64,000 nucleotides of DNA from Nocardia spumae (GCF_020733635.1 NZ_JAJFZL010000001.1:3534001-3598000); one strand, 5' to 3'. Positions 33,307 through 41,982 are shown, counted from the first letter of the stretch. Notes: generated by a model not told the origin, from the sequence alone. A program made the numbers and translations.

Positions 33307-33986
33307 GTATCACCGACTTCGAACTCGGTATCGCCGAAGGCGATCGGATGCGGCCGGAGCGCGGCCCGCGCTGCCGGCTGGTGCAGCAATTGGCCGTCAT
33401 CGAGGACGAGTCCCGCTGCCAGGCCGCGACCGCGGTGTTGCTGGAGCGGGCCTACCGGCGATGGTCGGGCCACGCGGATTGTGAGCACTTCCCGCCGCTG
33501 CAACGCTGGCGGGCGGTCGAATCCGGATATCTCGACGGGGCCGAACAGTTGCCCGCCGCGTTCATCTCGGCGGCAGTGGCCGGACACCGTGCGCCGGTGC
33601 CCGATCTGGCGGCCGGGTTGCAGGCCGTGGTGGTGCTGCATTCCGGATGTCCGGCGGTGGTGCAGGAGACACGGCTGCCCGGCCGCGATGCCGGTGCGCT
33701 GTCGGATGACGCCCGGCACACCGTGCTGATCTCGATCTACGGGTTGCGCGAAGACGATATGACCCTCGCCGAGAGTGTGCTGACCGGATGTGTGCGGCTG
33801 GGCGCATTGCACCTGGTCGAACGGTTCTCGCGCTGGCTGCCCGCGCGGGCGGCGGCGGGTCTTCCACCCGCCGCCGATCCGGTCCCGGCCCGGTTCAGCT
33901 CGCCGGCGTCGGTTCCGGCGCAGGAGCCGCTTGCGGCTTGCGGCGGCGCAGCAGTACCAGTCCCAGTGCGGCTGCGGCGAGGCTGA
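33303..33986 (+). CDS. Hypothetical protein coupled to the small membrane protein
   Basis: 227 residues from the ATG at 33303, overlapping the previous stop (ATGA). Residues 1-185 look globular and mixed alpha/beta (RLVQQLAVIEDESRCQAATAVLLERAYRRW, LISIYGLREDDMTLAESVLTG); the last 45 are Pro/Ala-rich and low complexity. No known domain is recognised. The final 92 bp run antisense to the end of the second DHA2 exporter, so the low-complexity tail may be an artefact of reading through that gene, and the protein might be maintained shorter in relatives. Confidence 0.6.
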   Translation: MSITDFELGIAEGDRMRPERGPRCRLVQQLAVIEDESRCQAATAVLLERAYRRWSGHADCEHFPPLQRWRAVESGYLDGAEQLPAAFISAAVAGHRAPVPDLAAGLQAVVVLHSGCPAVVQETRLPGRDAGALSDDARHTVLISIYGLREDDMTLAESVLTGCVRLGALHLVERFSRWLPARAAAGLPPAADPVPARFSSPASVPAQEPLAACGGAAVPVPVRLRRG

Positions 33987-35376
33987 AGCCGGCGCTGATC
34001 CACGACCCGTAGGACATGGCGGCGGTGAACGCCGATTTCGCCGGTTCGCCGAAGCCGAGCGCGAAGGCGCTGCCGATGTTGTCGCGGGCGGCAGCGGGAA
34101 TGTCGGCGGGCATGTGCGAGGTGAACACCCCCGCCAGGACGCTGCCCAGGACCGCGATGCTGATCGCCATCCCGACCTGCTGGATGGTGTCGTTCATCGC
34201 CGAACCCACACCGGCGTGCTCGAGCGGGATCGCGCTCATGATCGCGGCGTAGGCCGCGGGCCCGGCGAGACCACCGCCGACACCCATCACCAGCATCGCC
34301 GCCAGGACCCAGGCGTAGCTGTCGGCGTTGGCGAGGGTCGCGAACGCCGCGGCCATCACGGTCAGACCGCTGACGATCAGGGTCTTGTTGCTCAGGGTTT
34401 TGCCGAGGGTCGCGCCCAGTCCGTTGCACACCGCGGCGGCCACCGCATAGGGCAGCAGCGCGAGTCCGGCCTTCATCGGGCTGTAGCCGAGAACGAACTG
34501 CAGGTACTGGGTCAGCATCAGCATGACCGCTCCCATGCCGAACACCATCAGCAGCAGGGTCAGGCAGGTGCCGGTGAAATCGCGGTTGCGGAAGATCGCC
34601 AACGGCAGCATCGGATGCGGGGACCGGTACTCCCAGTACATGAATCCGGCGGCCGCCAGGACGGCGAGGACGATGACCGGGATATTCCATTCGCGTTCGA
34701 TGATCACGTACACCGTCGCGGTCAGTGCCACGATCGACAGCGCCACCCCGACGAGGTCGACCGGGCGTTGCTGACCGAAGGTTTCCGGCATCAACACCAC
34801 CGCGGCGATGATCGCGATGATCGCGACGGGGATGTTGAGCAGGAAGACCGAGCCCCACCAGAAGTGCTGCAGCAGAAAACCGCCCAGGGTGGGGCCGAGG
34901 ACGATGCCGACCATCGACACCGTCGACCAGCCGGCCATGGCCTTGCGGCGTTCGTCCTCGTCGAATGTCGTCATCAGGATCGACAGGGTCGAGGGCATCA
35001 GCAGTGATCCGCCGACGCCCATGGCGGCGCGGGCGGCGATGACCTGCCACGGTTCGGTGGCCAGCACCGCCAGCAGGGAGGCGGCGCCGAAGACGGCCAG
35101 GCCGGTGATGAGCATGCGGCGGCGGCCGAATCGGTCGGACAGGCTGCCGGCGGTGAGGAGCAGGCCCGCGAAGACCAGGACGTAGGCGTCGAGGATCCAT
35201 TGGATATCGGATGGGCTCGCGCCCAGCCCGCGGATCAGGGACGGGATGGCCAGATTGAGGACGGTGCCGTCGATCATCAGCACCAGCAGGGATAGGCAGA
35301 GGACGCCCAGGATCCACCAGCGTCGGGGATCGCGAGCGGTCGGCTCGGCGGATTCTCGTACAGTGTTCGATTCCAC
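33895..35376 (-). CDS. DHA2-family MFS drug exporter
   Basis: 493 residues from the GTG at 35376. Fourteen membrane helices are expected. Motifs include MIDGTVLNLAIPSLIRGLG (TM1, acidic Asp), GSLSDRFGRRRML (motif A), RAAMGVGGSLLMPSTLSIL (motif B) and STVSMVGIVLGPTLGGFLL (motif C). The C-terminus ends in LLRRRKPQAAPAPEP. It should pump drugs or metabolites outwards with H+ exchange. Divergent from a TetR gene only 29 bp away, with inverted repeats spanning both start codons, the usual arrangement for drug-induced exporters. Confidence 0.91.
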   Translation of the reverse strand: MESNTVRESAEPTARDPRRWWILGVLCLSLLVLMIDGTVLNLAIPSLIRGLGASPSDIQWILDAYVLVFAGLLLTAGSLSDRFGRRRMLITGLAVFGAASLLAVLATEPWQVIAARAAMGVGGSLLMPSTLSILMTTFDEDERRKAMAGWSTVSMVGIVLGPTLGGFLLQHFWWGSVFLLNIPVAIIAIIAAVVLMPETFGQQRPVDLVGVALSIVALTATVYVIIEREWNIPVIVLAVLAAAGFMYWEYRSPHPMLPLAIFRNRDFTGTCLTLLLMVFGMGAVMLMLTQYLQFVLGYSPMKAGLALLPYAVAAAVCNGLGATLGKTLSNKTLIVSGLTVMAAAFATLANADSYAWVLAAMLVMGVGGGLAGPAAYAAIMSAIPLEHAGVGSAMNDTIQQVGMAISIAVLGSVLAGVFTSHMPADIPAAARDNIGSAFALGFGEPAKSAFTAAMSYGSWISAGFSLAAAALGLVLLRRRKPQAAPAPEPTPAS

Positions 35377-35406
35377 TGGAGCAGCGTACGATAATCTCGA
35401 ACAGTG
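35361..35406. promoter_or_regulatory. Inverted repeat spanning the exporter/TetR start codons
   Basis: CAGTGTTCGA (35361-35370) and TCGAACAGTG (35397-35406) are inverted copies with one mismatch. The first lies within codons 3-6 of the exporter gene and the second runs to the TetR start, with the TetR TAATCT box at 35392-35397 between. Probable TetR operators controlling both genes. Confidence 0.5.
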
Positions 35407-36209
35407 TGCGAGGGAATTACAGTGAGGCCGTGACCAAACCGTTCAGCTCGGTGTGGACCCGCCCGATCCGCCCGCCCCGCAGTTCGGGGCTCACGCGCGA
35501 TCAGATCGTCGCGGCCACCGTGGAACTACTCGACGCCAACGGCCTCGAGGCACTGAGTATGCGCAAACTCGGCGCCCGCCTGAACGCCGGCGCGACCTCG
35601 ATCTACTGGTACGTGGCCAACAAGGACGAACTGCTCGAGCTGGCACTCGACGAAGTGTGGGGCCTGGTGGAGGTCCCCGAGCCCGAAGGCGAGGACTGGC
35701 GGGCGGTCCTCACGACCTTCGCCTACAGTCTGCGCGTCACCCTGCGATCGCACGCTTGGGCGGCGACCCTGCTGGGACAGCTGCCCAGCGTCGGGCCCCG
35801 CGCCTTCGCCTTGACCGACCGGCTGCGACGCACCTTCCTGCAGGCCGGATTCGAGGGCACCGACGTCTACCTGGCGACCAGCCTGCTGATGAGTTTCGTC
35901 CTGGGACAGGTACTTCCGGAGATCAGCTTCCGCAAGGCCAGCGGCGGTGCCGAAGTCGACCACGACTCGATGCTCGCCTCGATGGACCAACTGGCCGCGG
36001 ACTATCCGCAATTGCGTGACGACTACCGCCACGCCCTGCCCAACGATCCGGAGGTGGCCCGTGCGCTGGCCTTCGATTTCGGGCTGGTCAGTGTTCTCGA
36101 CGGGCTCGCGGCGCGATTGGGGGTGCCGACCGTCGCCGGCCTCGGCCCGGACGCGCGTCCGGAACCGGAGGCGGTATCACCCGGCGAGGCTCACCGGCGC
36201 ACGCGATAA
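35406..36209 (+). CDS. TetR family regulator (TetR_C type), exporter-linked
   Basis: 267 residues from a GTG at 35406 that follows a TAATCT box by 8 nt (leaderless pattern); a GTG at 35430 is an alternative. Helix-turn-helix: LEALSMRKLGARLNAGATSIYWYVANKDELLELALDEVWG at about residues 47-86, with the TetR-class YWYVANKDELL signature. The C-terminal domain (TLLGQLPSVGPRAFALTDRLRRTFLQAGF) matches the tetracycline-repressor type TetR_C. It probably represses the divergent DHA2 exporter until the exported drug binds. The 3' end overlaps the next convergent gene by 19 bp. Confidence 0.87.
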   Translation: MRGNYSEAVTKPFSSVWTRPIRPPRSSGLTRDQIVAATVELLDANGLEALSMRKLGARLNAGATSIYWYVANKDELLELALDEVWGLVEVPEPEGEDWRAVLTTFAYSLRVTLRSHAWAATLLGQLPSVGPRAFALTDRLRRTFLQAGFEGTDVYLATSLLMSFVLGQVLPEISFRKASGGAEVDHDSMLASMDQLAADYPQLRDDYRHALPNDPEVARALAFDFGLVSVLDGLAARLGVPTVAGLGPDARPEPEAVSPGEAHRRTR

Positions 36210-36790
36210 CGCAGGTGGGTGACGCGGGTGCCCTGGACGACGACCGGGTCCTCGAGCAGATGTGGCTGCGCACCGAGCCCGGCGAACAGCGGTGTACCCG
36301 CACCCAGCAGCACCGGAATCAGATCGACCCAGATCTCGTCGAGCAGCCCGGCCTCGAGGGCCTGAGAGGCGATGGTTCCACCGTTGAGGCCGACCGCTTT
36401 CGAACCGGCCAGCGCCGCCGCTCGCTCGATCGCCGCCGGTACGCCGTCGGTGACGAAGGTGAACGGGGCCTCGGGATGAGCGTCGATCCACTGCCGCGGA
36501 ACGCGGTGGGTGACAACGACTATCGGCCGATCGAAGGGATGGATACCACCCCAGCCGTCGGTGAGATCGAACAGCCGCCGCCCCACCACGAAGACGCCCA
36601 CCGCGTCGAGGTAGGCGCTGACGTGGGCGTGGTCGGTCGCGCTCAGGTGGAACGGCACTTCCGGATGCGTGCTGGGCACACTGTGGTCGCCGGCCTCGTA
36701 CCAGGCGAACAGGTGCTCGAACCCCGACTCGTCCGGCCCGGCGATATAACCGTCCAGCGACATACTCGCACCGCACACCACTGTCGTCAT
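36191..36790 (-). CDS. Dihydrofolate reductase/RibD C-terminal domain family protein
   Basis: 199 residues from the ATG at 36790 with GGAG about 8 nt upstream. The DHFR-like fold of the RibD_C family: TVVCGASMSLDGYIAGPD at the N-terminus, GVFVVGRRLFDLTDGW, PIVVVTHRVP, VGLNGGTIASQALEAGLLDEIWVDLIPVLLGAGTPLF. These are NADPH-dependent reductases, mostly of unknown substrate, distinct from folate FolA. The gene stands alone between two TetR genes. Confidence 0.88.
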   Translation of the reverse strand: MTTVVCGASMSLDGYIAGPDESGFEHLFAWYEAGDHSVPSTHPEVPFHLSATDHAHVSAYLDAVGVFVVGRRLFDLTDGWGGIHPFDRPIVVVTHRVPRQWIDAHPEAPFTFVTDGVPAAIERAAALAGSKAVGLNGGTIASQALEAGLLDEIWVDLIPVLLGAGTPLFAGLGAQPHLLEDPVVVQGTRVTHLRYRVRR

Positions 36791-36868
36791 CGCTCGCGCT
36801 CCTTCGTTCGTGGCGCCGTGGGCCGATCCGACGCGCTCACCGGAACAGACGACCGCCGGGTCCGGGAA

Positions 36869-37507
36869 TCATCGGTGCGGCTGCTCGCGATACATCGCGC
36901 GATAGGCGCCGATCACCGCGACCAGGTGATCGACGACCTGATCGCGATCGGCGCGCAGCGAACCGTTGAGCCAGGCCGCGAACAGTCCCGCGTTGCCGGA
37001 GGCCATCGTCACCGCGGCCATCCGCCGGCGCATCGGATCCTCGATATCGGTGAACAGGTGGTCCTGGATCAGGCGGGTGAAGGTGGGCATCACCGAGATC
37101 GTGGTCTGGCCCAGCCCGGTGCTGGAATACGGTTCGACCAGGAACAGGCGTGATTTGCGCGGGTCGGCCAGCACCTTGTCGACCAGGACAGCGGCCAGCT
37201 CCCGGTCGCGCGCGGGGTCGGCGGCGGCGGCGAAGGCGGTCATCGGTTCGCGGAAGTCGTCGGCGACCAGCCGGTAGAGGGCATCGAGCAGATCGTCGCG
37301 GCCGGTGAAGCTCTCGTAGAAATAGCGGTCGGTCAGCCCCGCCCGGCGGCAGACCGCGCGCATCGTGACGGCGCCGGCGCCGGCCTCGCCGATCAGATCC
37401 AGTGCGGCCTCCAGCAACGCGGTCCGGCGGGCTTCGCGGCGCTCGGTGAGCGTGGTCCCGCCCCAGATTCGGGTGTCGTTGTCGGTGGAGTCCTGACCTG
37501 TCTGCAC
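36869..37507 (-). CDS. TetR family transcriptional regulator
   Basis: 212 residues from a GTG at 37507 chosen because a TAGGCT box ends 7 nt upstream (leaderless pattern). Helix-turn-helix: AGAVTMRAVCRRAGLTDRYFYESFTGRDDLLDALY at about residues 40-74, with the RYFYESFTGRDDLL form typical of one actinobacterial TetR subfamily. The C-terminal bundle includes SRLFLVEPYSSTGLGQTTISVMPTF. The target is unknown; the reductase gene lies 78 bp downstream on the same strand, so the two may be regulated together. Confidence 0.85.
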   Translation of the reverse strand: MQTGQDSTDNDTRIWGGTTLTERREARRTALLEAALDLIGEAGAGAVTMRAVCRRAGLTDRYFYESFTGRDDLLDALYRLVADDFREPMTAFAAAADPARDRELAAVLVDKVLADPRKSRLFLVEPYSSTGLGQTTISVMPTFTRLIQDHLFTDIEDPMRRRMAAVTMASGNAGLFAAWLNGSLRADRDQVVDHLVAVIGAYRAMYREQPHR

Positions 37508-37531
37508 TCGCCCGAGCCTAACGGTTGTTCT

Positions 37532-37586
37532 CCCGCGCCCGGCAGTGCCCGACCACCGCCGGTGCCGGGCGCGCACCGGGCGCGGG
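37532..37586 (-). terminator. GC-rich hairpin between the antiporter and TetR genes
   Basis: CCCGCGCCCGG (37532-37542) pairs perfectly with CCGGGCGCGGG (37576-37586) across a structured 33-nt loop. Located just after the antiporter stop codon on the minus strand. Probably terminates the antiporter transcript. Confidence 0.4.
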
Positions 37587-37603
37587 TGGTGGTTCGTGGC
37601 CGG

Positions 37604-39472
37604 TCAGCCCAGGATTTCGTCCACGTAGCACCAGCGCCAGGTTTCGCCGGGTTCGACACTGCGCATTACCGGGTGGGCGGTGCTGTGGAAGTGCTTGGTG
37701 GCGTGGTTGCCCACCGAGGAATCGCAGCAGGCGATATGCCCACAGGTCAGGCACATGCGCAGATGGACCCACATCAACCCCTCGGCGAGGCACTCGGTAC
37801 AGGCGTCGGGATGGTCGGGCACGCGGGTGTGCGGTGCCTCGAGCAGATGTTCGCAGCCGCCGGAGACCGGCGCGGCGAGCAGACCGGAGGCTTCGTCGTC
37901 GTCGGCTTCGCCGATCCGGTCGATGGTGGACTCCTCGAGGTCGATGGCGGTCATCACCTGTTCGAGGACCTCGTGGTCGATCCCGCCGGCGTCGCGGGCC
38001 CGCAGGACCGCCTCGCGTTCGGCGTGCAACATGACCAGGCGCAGGCGCCGGTATTCACCGCTGGGGGTGATGCGCAGCGATTCCGCGCGGCCCAGTTGCT
38101 CCCATGCGGCGTGGCTGCGGCGGGCCACCCGGTCGCGCAGGCTCGCCACGACCTCCGGCGGGGTTTCCGGGGCGACGGCCGAGTCGAGCGCTTCGAGTCC
38201 GGCGCTGGTGGCCTGCTGTAGCAGCGCTGCTTCCTGCAGTGCGTCCTCGGCGCGGCTGGGACCGCGAAGTTGCAGCACCCGCACCAGTGCGGGCAGTGAG
38301 ATGCCCTGCAGTAGCAGGGTGCCGCCGACCACTACGAGGGCCAGCAGTTTCAGCGTCGCCAATTGCGGGGTGTCGTCGGGCAGCAGGGTCGCCGCGGCGA
38401 GGGTGACGACCCCGCGCATACCGGCCCACGACACCACGGCCGGACCGGTCCAGGTGGGGCGCGGCTTGCCGCGCGGGCGGCTTTCGACGAACCAGGAGAA
38501 ATAGGTCGCGGGGAACACCCAGATCGGGCGGACCACGACGACGGTGAGCAGGACCGCCACCGCGGTGACCACGATGGTGGTGTGGTCGAGTCCGCTGTTC
38601 CAGGCGTCGTCGACGATATGGCGTACCTGCAGGCCGATGAGCAGGAATACCGCGCTCTCCAACAGGAATTGGATGGTCCGCCAGTTGGTGCGCTCGGCCA
38701 CCCGCGACGCGGCCGACTGCCAGACCGGGGCGCCCTGGCCGAGGATCAATCCGCACACCACCACCGCGATCACGCCGGACGCGTGCACGGCCTCGGCCGG
38801 CAGATAGGCCGCGAACGGCGCCAGCAGTGACACGCCGGTGTCGAGGACCGGGTCGGTGATGCGGCGGCGCAGCAACACCAGAACGGCCGCGGCCACGATG
38901 CCGATCACCGCGCCGCCGGCGGCGGCGTAGACGAATTCGCCACCGGCCTGCCAGACGCTGAAGCTGCCGGCCAGTGCGGCGATCGCGGTCCGCAGTGACA
39001 CCAGTGCGGTGGCGTCGTTGAACAGTGATTCGCCTTCGAGCAGTGTGACGATGCGCCGTGGCATCCCGACCCGGCGGGCGACCGCGGTCGCGGCCACCGC
39101 GTCCGGGGGCGCGACGACCGCGCCGAGTGCGACGGCCGCGGCGAACGGCACCGGGAGCAACTGCCACACCACCAGCGCGACTGCGAAGGTCGTGGCCAGT
39201 ACCAGCCCGACCGACAGCAGGGCGATCGAGAGCTTCTTCGGTTTGAACTCCAGCAGGGAGGTGCTGATCGCGGCGGTGTAGAGCAGCGGTGGCAGCAGAC
39301 CCAGCAGGACCCATTCCGGGTCGATGTCGATCTGCGGGACGAACGGCAGATAGGAGGCGATGACGCCGGCCACGGTGAGCAGCAGCGGTTCGGCCATGCC
39401 GATGCGGCGGGCCAGCGCTGCGAGCGCGACCGCGACAGCCAGCAGCGCTACGACCCCGAACGCGATATGCAC
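37604..39472 (-). CDS. CPA1-type Na+/H+ antiporter with C-terminal UBP-type zinc finger
   Basis: 622 residues from a GTG at 39472. Residues 1-400 are a 12-helix CPA1 exchanger with LLPPLLYTAAIS, VALGAVVAPPDAVAATAVARRVG, LLEGESLFNDATALV (the ion-binding ND pair) and GMRGVVTLAAATLLP. Residues about 410-535 form a soluble helical region. The last 80 residues (CEHLL, DACTEC, WVHLRMCLTCGHIACCDSSVGNHATKHFHSTAHPV) form a UBP-type zinc finger, the fold that binds the C-terminus of ubiquitin in eukaryotes. The fusion suggests a cytosolic sensor or tether on the exchanger. Actinobacteria of this group lack ubiquitin, though some carry Pup. Confidence 0.9.
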   Translation of the reverse strand: MHIAFGVVALLAVAVALAALARRIGMAEPLLLTVAGVIASYLPFVPQIDIDPEWVLLGLLPPLLYTAAISTSLLEFKPKKLSIALLSVGLVLATTFAVALVVWQLLPVPFAAAVALGAVVAPPDAVAATAVARRVGMPRRIVTLLEGESLFNDATALVSLRTAIAALAGSFSVWQAGGEFVYAAAGGAVIGIVAAAVLVLLRRRITDPVLDTGVSLLAPFAAYLPAEAVHASGVIAVVVCGLILGQGAPVWQSAASRVAERTNWRTIQFLLESAVFLLIGLQVRHIVDDAWNSGLDHTTIVVTAVAVLLTVVVVRPIWVFPATYFSWFVESRPRGKPRPTWTGPAVVSWAGMRGVVTLAAATLLPDDTPQLATLKLLALVVVGGTLLLQGISLPALVRVLQLRGPSRAEDALQEAALLQQATSAGLEALDSAVAPETPPEVVASLRDRVARRSHAAWEQLGRAESLRITPSGEYRRLRLVMLHAEREAVLRARDAGGIDHEVLEQVMTAIDLEESTIDRIGEADDDEASGLLAAPVSGGCEHLLEAPHTRVPDHPDACTECLAEGLMWVHLRMCLTCGHIACCDSSVGNHATKHFHSTAHPVMRSVEPGETWRWCYVDEILG

Positions 39473-39521
39473 CCGCTCATCGTGCCAGCTCCGCCCGGTT
39501 CCGCTCGAATCCGGGCGAATC

Positions 39522-39557
39522 CGGCGAGCAGCGGCCGGGCGGCGAGCAGCGGCCGGG
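39522..39557. repeat. 18-bp tandem repeat (two copies) between antiporter and SEDS genes
   Basis: CGGCGAGCAGCGGCCGGG occurs twice in direct tandem (39522-39539, 39540-39557) in the divergent intergenic region, ending 19 bp before the SEDS gene. It may have arisen by duplication and could alter promoter spacing for either gene. Confidence 0.75.
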
Positions 39558-39576
39558 ATCCGCATACTGGGACACG

Positions 39577-41007
39577 ATGAATGCGGTGCGGGACAGGTTG
39601 TCGAGGCCGGTCGTGGGTGGCCATCCCCGGCGTGCGGAACTGCTGCTGTGTGTCGCGGCGGTTGCCGTGGTGGGGATCGCGGCATGGAACATGTCCGCGG
39701 CGGCCGGTGGTGAGGACGGTAGTTCGCTGCGGTGGTCGCTGCTGGTGTTCGCGGGGTTGACGCTGGTGGCGCACGTGTCGGTGCGGATGTTCGCGGCGCG
39801 CGCGGATCCGGTGATCCTGCCGTGTGTGGTGGTGCTCAACGGGCTCGGGCTGGTGCTCATCGATCGGCTCGACCGCGCGCAGGCGGCGGCCGCGGCCGCG
39901 GCGGGGCAGCCTGCGCCGTCATCGGATGCCGCGCATCAGATGATCTGGACCGCGGCCGGTGTGGCGTTGTTCGCGCTGGTGCTGATCATCGTGCGTGATC
40001 ACGCCCGACCGGCGCGCTACGCCTACACCTGCGGGCTGGCCGGTGTGGTGCTGCTGCTGATCCCGGCCGTGCTGCCGTCGCGTTTCAGCGAGGTCAACGG
40101 CGGTAAGAGCTGGATTCTGCTGTCCGGGTTCTCGATTCAGCCCGGGGAGTTCGCGAAGGTGTTGTTGCTGATCTTCGTGGCCGGATATCTGGTGGCGAAT
40201 CGGGATCTCTTCGGTGCCGCCGGCACACGGGTGCTGGGGTTCACGGTGCCGCGGCTGCGGGATCTGGGGCCACTGCTGGTGGTGACATTCGTATCGGTGC
40301 TCGTGCTGGTGTACGAGAAGAATCTGGGGTTCTCGCTGCTGGTGTTCGGCACGGTGCTGGCGATGGTGTACATCGCGACCGGGCGGGCGTCGTGGTTGCT
40401 GATCGGGGTGGCGATGTTCGCGGTGGGTGCGGTCATCGCCTATCGGTTGTTCTCCCATGTGCGGGTGCGAGTGCGGGTCTGGGAGGACCCGATGGCGACC
40501 TACTACACCAACGGATTTCAGATCGCGCAGGGCCTGTTCGGGCTGGGTACCGGGGGACTGTGGGGTACCGGACTGGGTGCGGGCCGCCCGCAGGAGGTGC
40601 CGTTCGCCAAAACCGATTTCATCATCAGCACCATCGGGGAGGAGTTGGGGCTGTTCGGGTTGACAGCGGTGATCCTGTTGTTCGGTGTGATCACCGTGCG
40701 CGGGTTCGCGGCGGCGCTGGCCACCCGCGACGCATTCGGCAAACTGCTCGGGGGCGGGCTGGCGTTCTCTGTGGGCTGGCAGCTGTTCGTGGTGGTCGGC
40801 GGGGTGACCAAACTGATTCCGCTGACGGGTTTGACCACGCCGTTCATGTCCTACGGCGGATCGTCGCTGCTGGCCAACTATGTGATCGTGGCGTTGCTGA
40901 TCCGGATCTCCCACGACGGCCGGGTCCGCGCGGCACCCGCCGCACCGCCGCCGGCTCCGATCGCGGAGGCGGCGACCGAGCATATTCGGCGGCCCGGCAC
41001 GGCCTGA
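39577..41007 (+). CDS. SEDS family peptidoglycan polymerase (RodA/FtsW-like)
   Basis: 476 residues with about ten to twelve membrane helices. SEDS features: FSEVNGGKSWILLSGFSIQPGEFAKVLLLIFVAGYL, VYEKNLGFSLLVFGTVLAMVYIATGR, the extracellular RVRVWEDP with the conserved Asp before Pro, GLFGLGTGGLWGTGLGAGRP, KTDFIISTIGEELGLFG, and TGLTTPFMSYGGSSLLANYV near the end. It polymerises glycan strands from lipid II, usually with a class B PBP. The EKDLG loop has Asn for Asp here. No PBP, PknA/B or PstP gene is adjacent, so this is a stand-alone copy rather than the usual rodA-pbpA cluster. RodA-like is favoured over FtsW. Confidence 0.88.
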   Translation: MNAVRDRLSRPVVGGHPRRAELLLCVAAVAVVGIAAWNMSAAAGGEDGSSLRWSLLVFAGLTLVAHVSVRMFAARADPVILPCVVVLNGLGLVLIDRLDRAQAAAAAAAGQPAPSSDAAHQMIWTAAGVALFALVLIIVRDHARPARYAYTCGLAGVVLLLIPAVLPSRFSEVNGGKSWILLSGFSIQPGEFAKVLLLIFVAGYLVANRDLFGAAGTRVLGFTVPRLRDLGPLLVVTFVSVLVLVYEKNLGFSLLVFGTVLAMVYIATGRASWLLIGVAMFAVGAVIAYRLFSHVRVRVRVWEDPMATYYTNGFQIAQGLFGLGTGGLWGTGLGAGRPQEVPFAKTDFIISTIGEELGLFGLTAVILLFGVITVRGFAAALATRDAFGKLLGGGLAFSVGWQLFVVVGGVTKLIPLTGLTTPFMSYGGSSLLANYVIVALLIRISHDGRVRAAPAAPPPAPIAEAATEHIRRPGTA

Positions 41008-41016
41008 TCGCCGAAG

Positions 41017-41053
41017 CCGGTGGGCGGCATCCGGATCCGGGGCCGCCCGCCGG
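41017..41053. terminator. Bidirectional hairpin between convergent SEDS and dehydrogenase genes
   Basis: CCGGTGGGCGGC (41017-41028) pairs with GCCGCCCGCCGG (41042-41053) with one mismatch around a 13-nt loop. It sits between the stop codons of two convergent genes and probably terminates both. Confidence 0.6.
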
Positions 41054-41055
41054 TG

Positions 41056-41982
41056 TCAGTCCCGCGGCGCGGGCGCGGCGCCGATCAGGTTCTCCGGCGG
41101 TTGCCCGGACAGGAAACGCTGGATCTGGGTCGCGGCGACCGCATAGGCGCGGGCGGTGCTGTGGCTGCTGGTGCCGGCGGTGTGCGGGGTGAGGAACAAT
41201 CCCGGCGCACCCCACAGCCGATGATGTCGGGGTAGCGGTTCGGGGTCGGTGACATCGACGGCGGCGCGCAGGCGGTGAGTGTGCAGCTCGGCGACCAGCG
41301 CGTCGGTATCGACCACCGGCCCGCGCGAGACGTTGACCAGGATGGCGCCGTCGGGCAGCCGGGCCAGCATGGTCGCGTCCATCAGCGCGCGGGTGGCCGC
41401 GGTCAACGGCACCGCCAGCACCACGACGTCATGGCGTGGCAACAGTGCGGGCAGTTCGGCGACCGCGTGCACACCCGGGCGGGGCGTGCTCGCCACCACG
41501 GTCACCGGGGTCGAGAACGGTGCCAGTACGGCGGTCACGGCGCGGGCCAGATCGCCGGCGCCGACGATCAGCACTCGTTTTCCGTAGAGGGTGTCGGTGT
41601 CGTGGGTGGCCCAGCGGCGTTCCTGGCGGGCGCGGGCGAAGGCCGGAAAATCGCGGTACAGGGCGATCAGTGCACCCAGCACCCATTCGGCGACACCGGT
41701 CCCGTGGGCGCCGCGCGCGGTGGACAACTGCACCCCGCCCGGCAGGCGCCCGATCCAGCGGTCGGCGCCCGAGGTGAGCAGTTGCACCAGCCGCAGGTCC
41801 GGCAGCCGGTGGGCCAGAGCGACGGTGTCGGCGCCGGCGCGGACGTCGGGAATGAGTACATGGGCGGATTCCGCGCCGGGGGGCAGGGCGTCGTCGTGGC
41901 GGTAGTGCACGGTGGTGACACCGTCGAGATGTGCCAGGGCCGACATCCCGATTTGGTGTGGAACCAGCACCGTTACCGCCAT
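41056..41982 (-). CDS. D-isomer 2-hydroxyacid dehydrogenase
   Basis: 308 residues. NAD-binding fold: LYGKRVLIVGAGDLARAVTAVLAPF at about residues 133-157. The catalytic set is intact: Arg in NVSRGPVVD, Glu in DPEPLP, His in LTPHTAG. It should reduce 2-keto acids to D-2-hydroxyacids or the reverse with NAD(P)H. A TACCGT box lies 8 nt before the ATG, so it may have its own leaderless promoter. It follows, on the same strand and after 92 bp, the PLP/rhodanese operon and could process the keto acid product of that pathway, but the gap makes co-transcription uncertain. Confidence 0.88.
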   Translation of the reverse strand: MAVTVLVPHQIGMSALAHLDGVTTVHYRHDDALPPGAESAHVLIPDVRAGADTVALAHRLPDLRLVQLLTSGADRWIGRLPGGVQLSTARGAHGTGVAEWVLGALIALYRDFPAFARARQERRWATHDTDTLYGKRVLIVGAGDLARAVTAVLAPFSTPVTVVASTPRPGVHAVAELPALLPRHDVVVLAVPLTAATRALMDATMLARLPDGAILVNVSRGPVVDTDALVAELHTHRLRAAVDVTDPEPLPRHHRLWGAPGLFLTPHTAGTSSHSTARAYAVAATQIQRFLSGQPPENLIGAAPAPRD

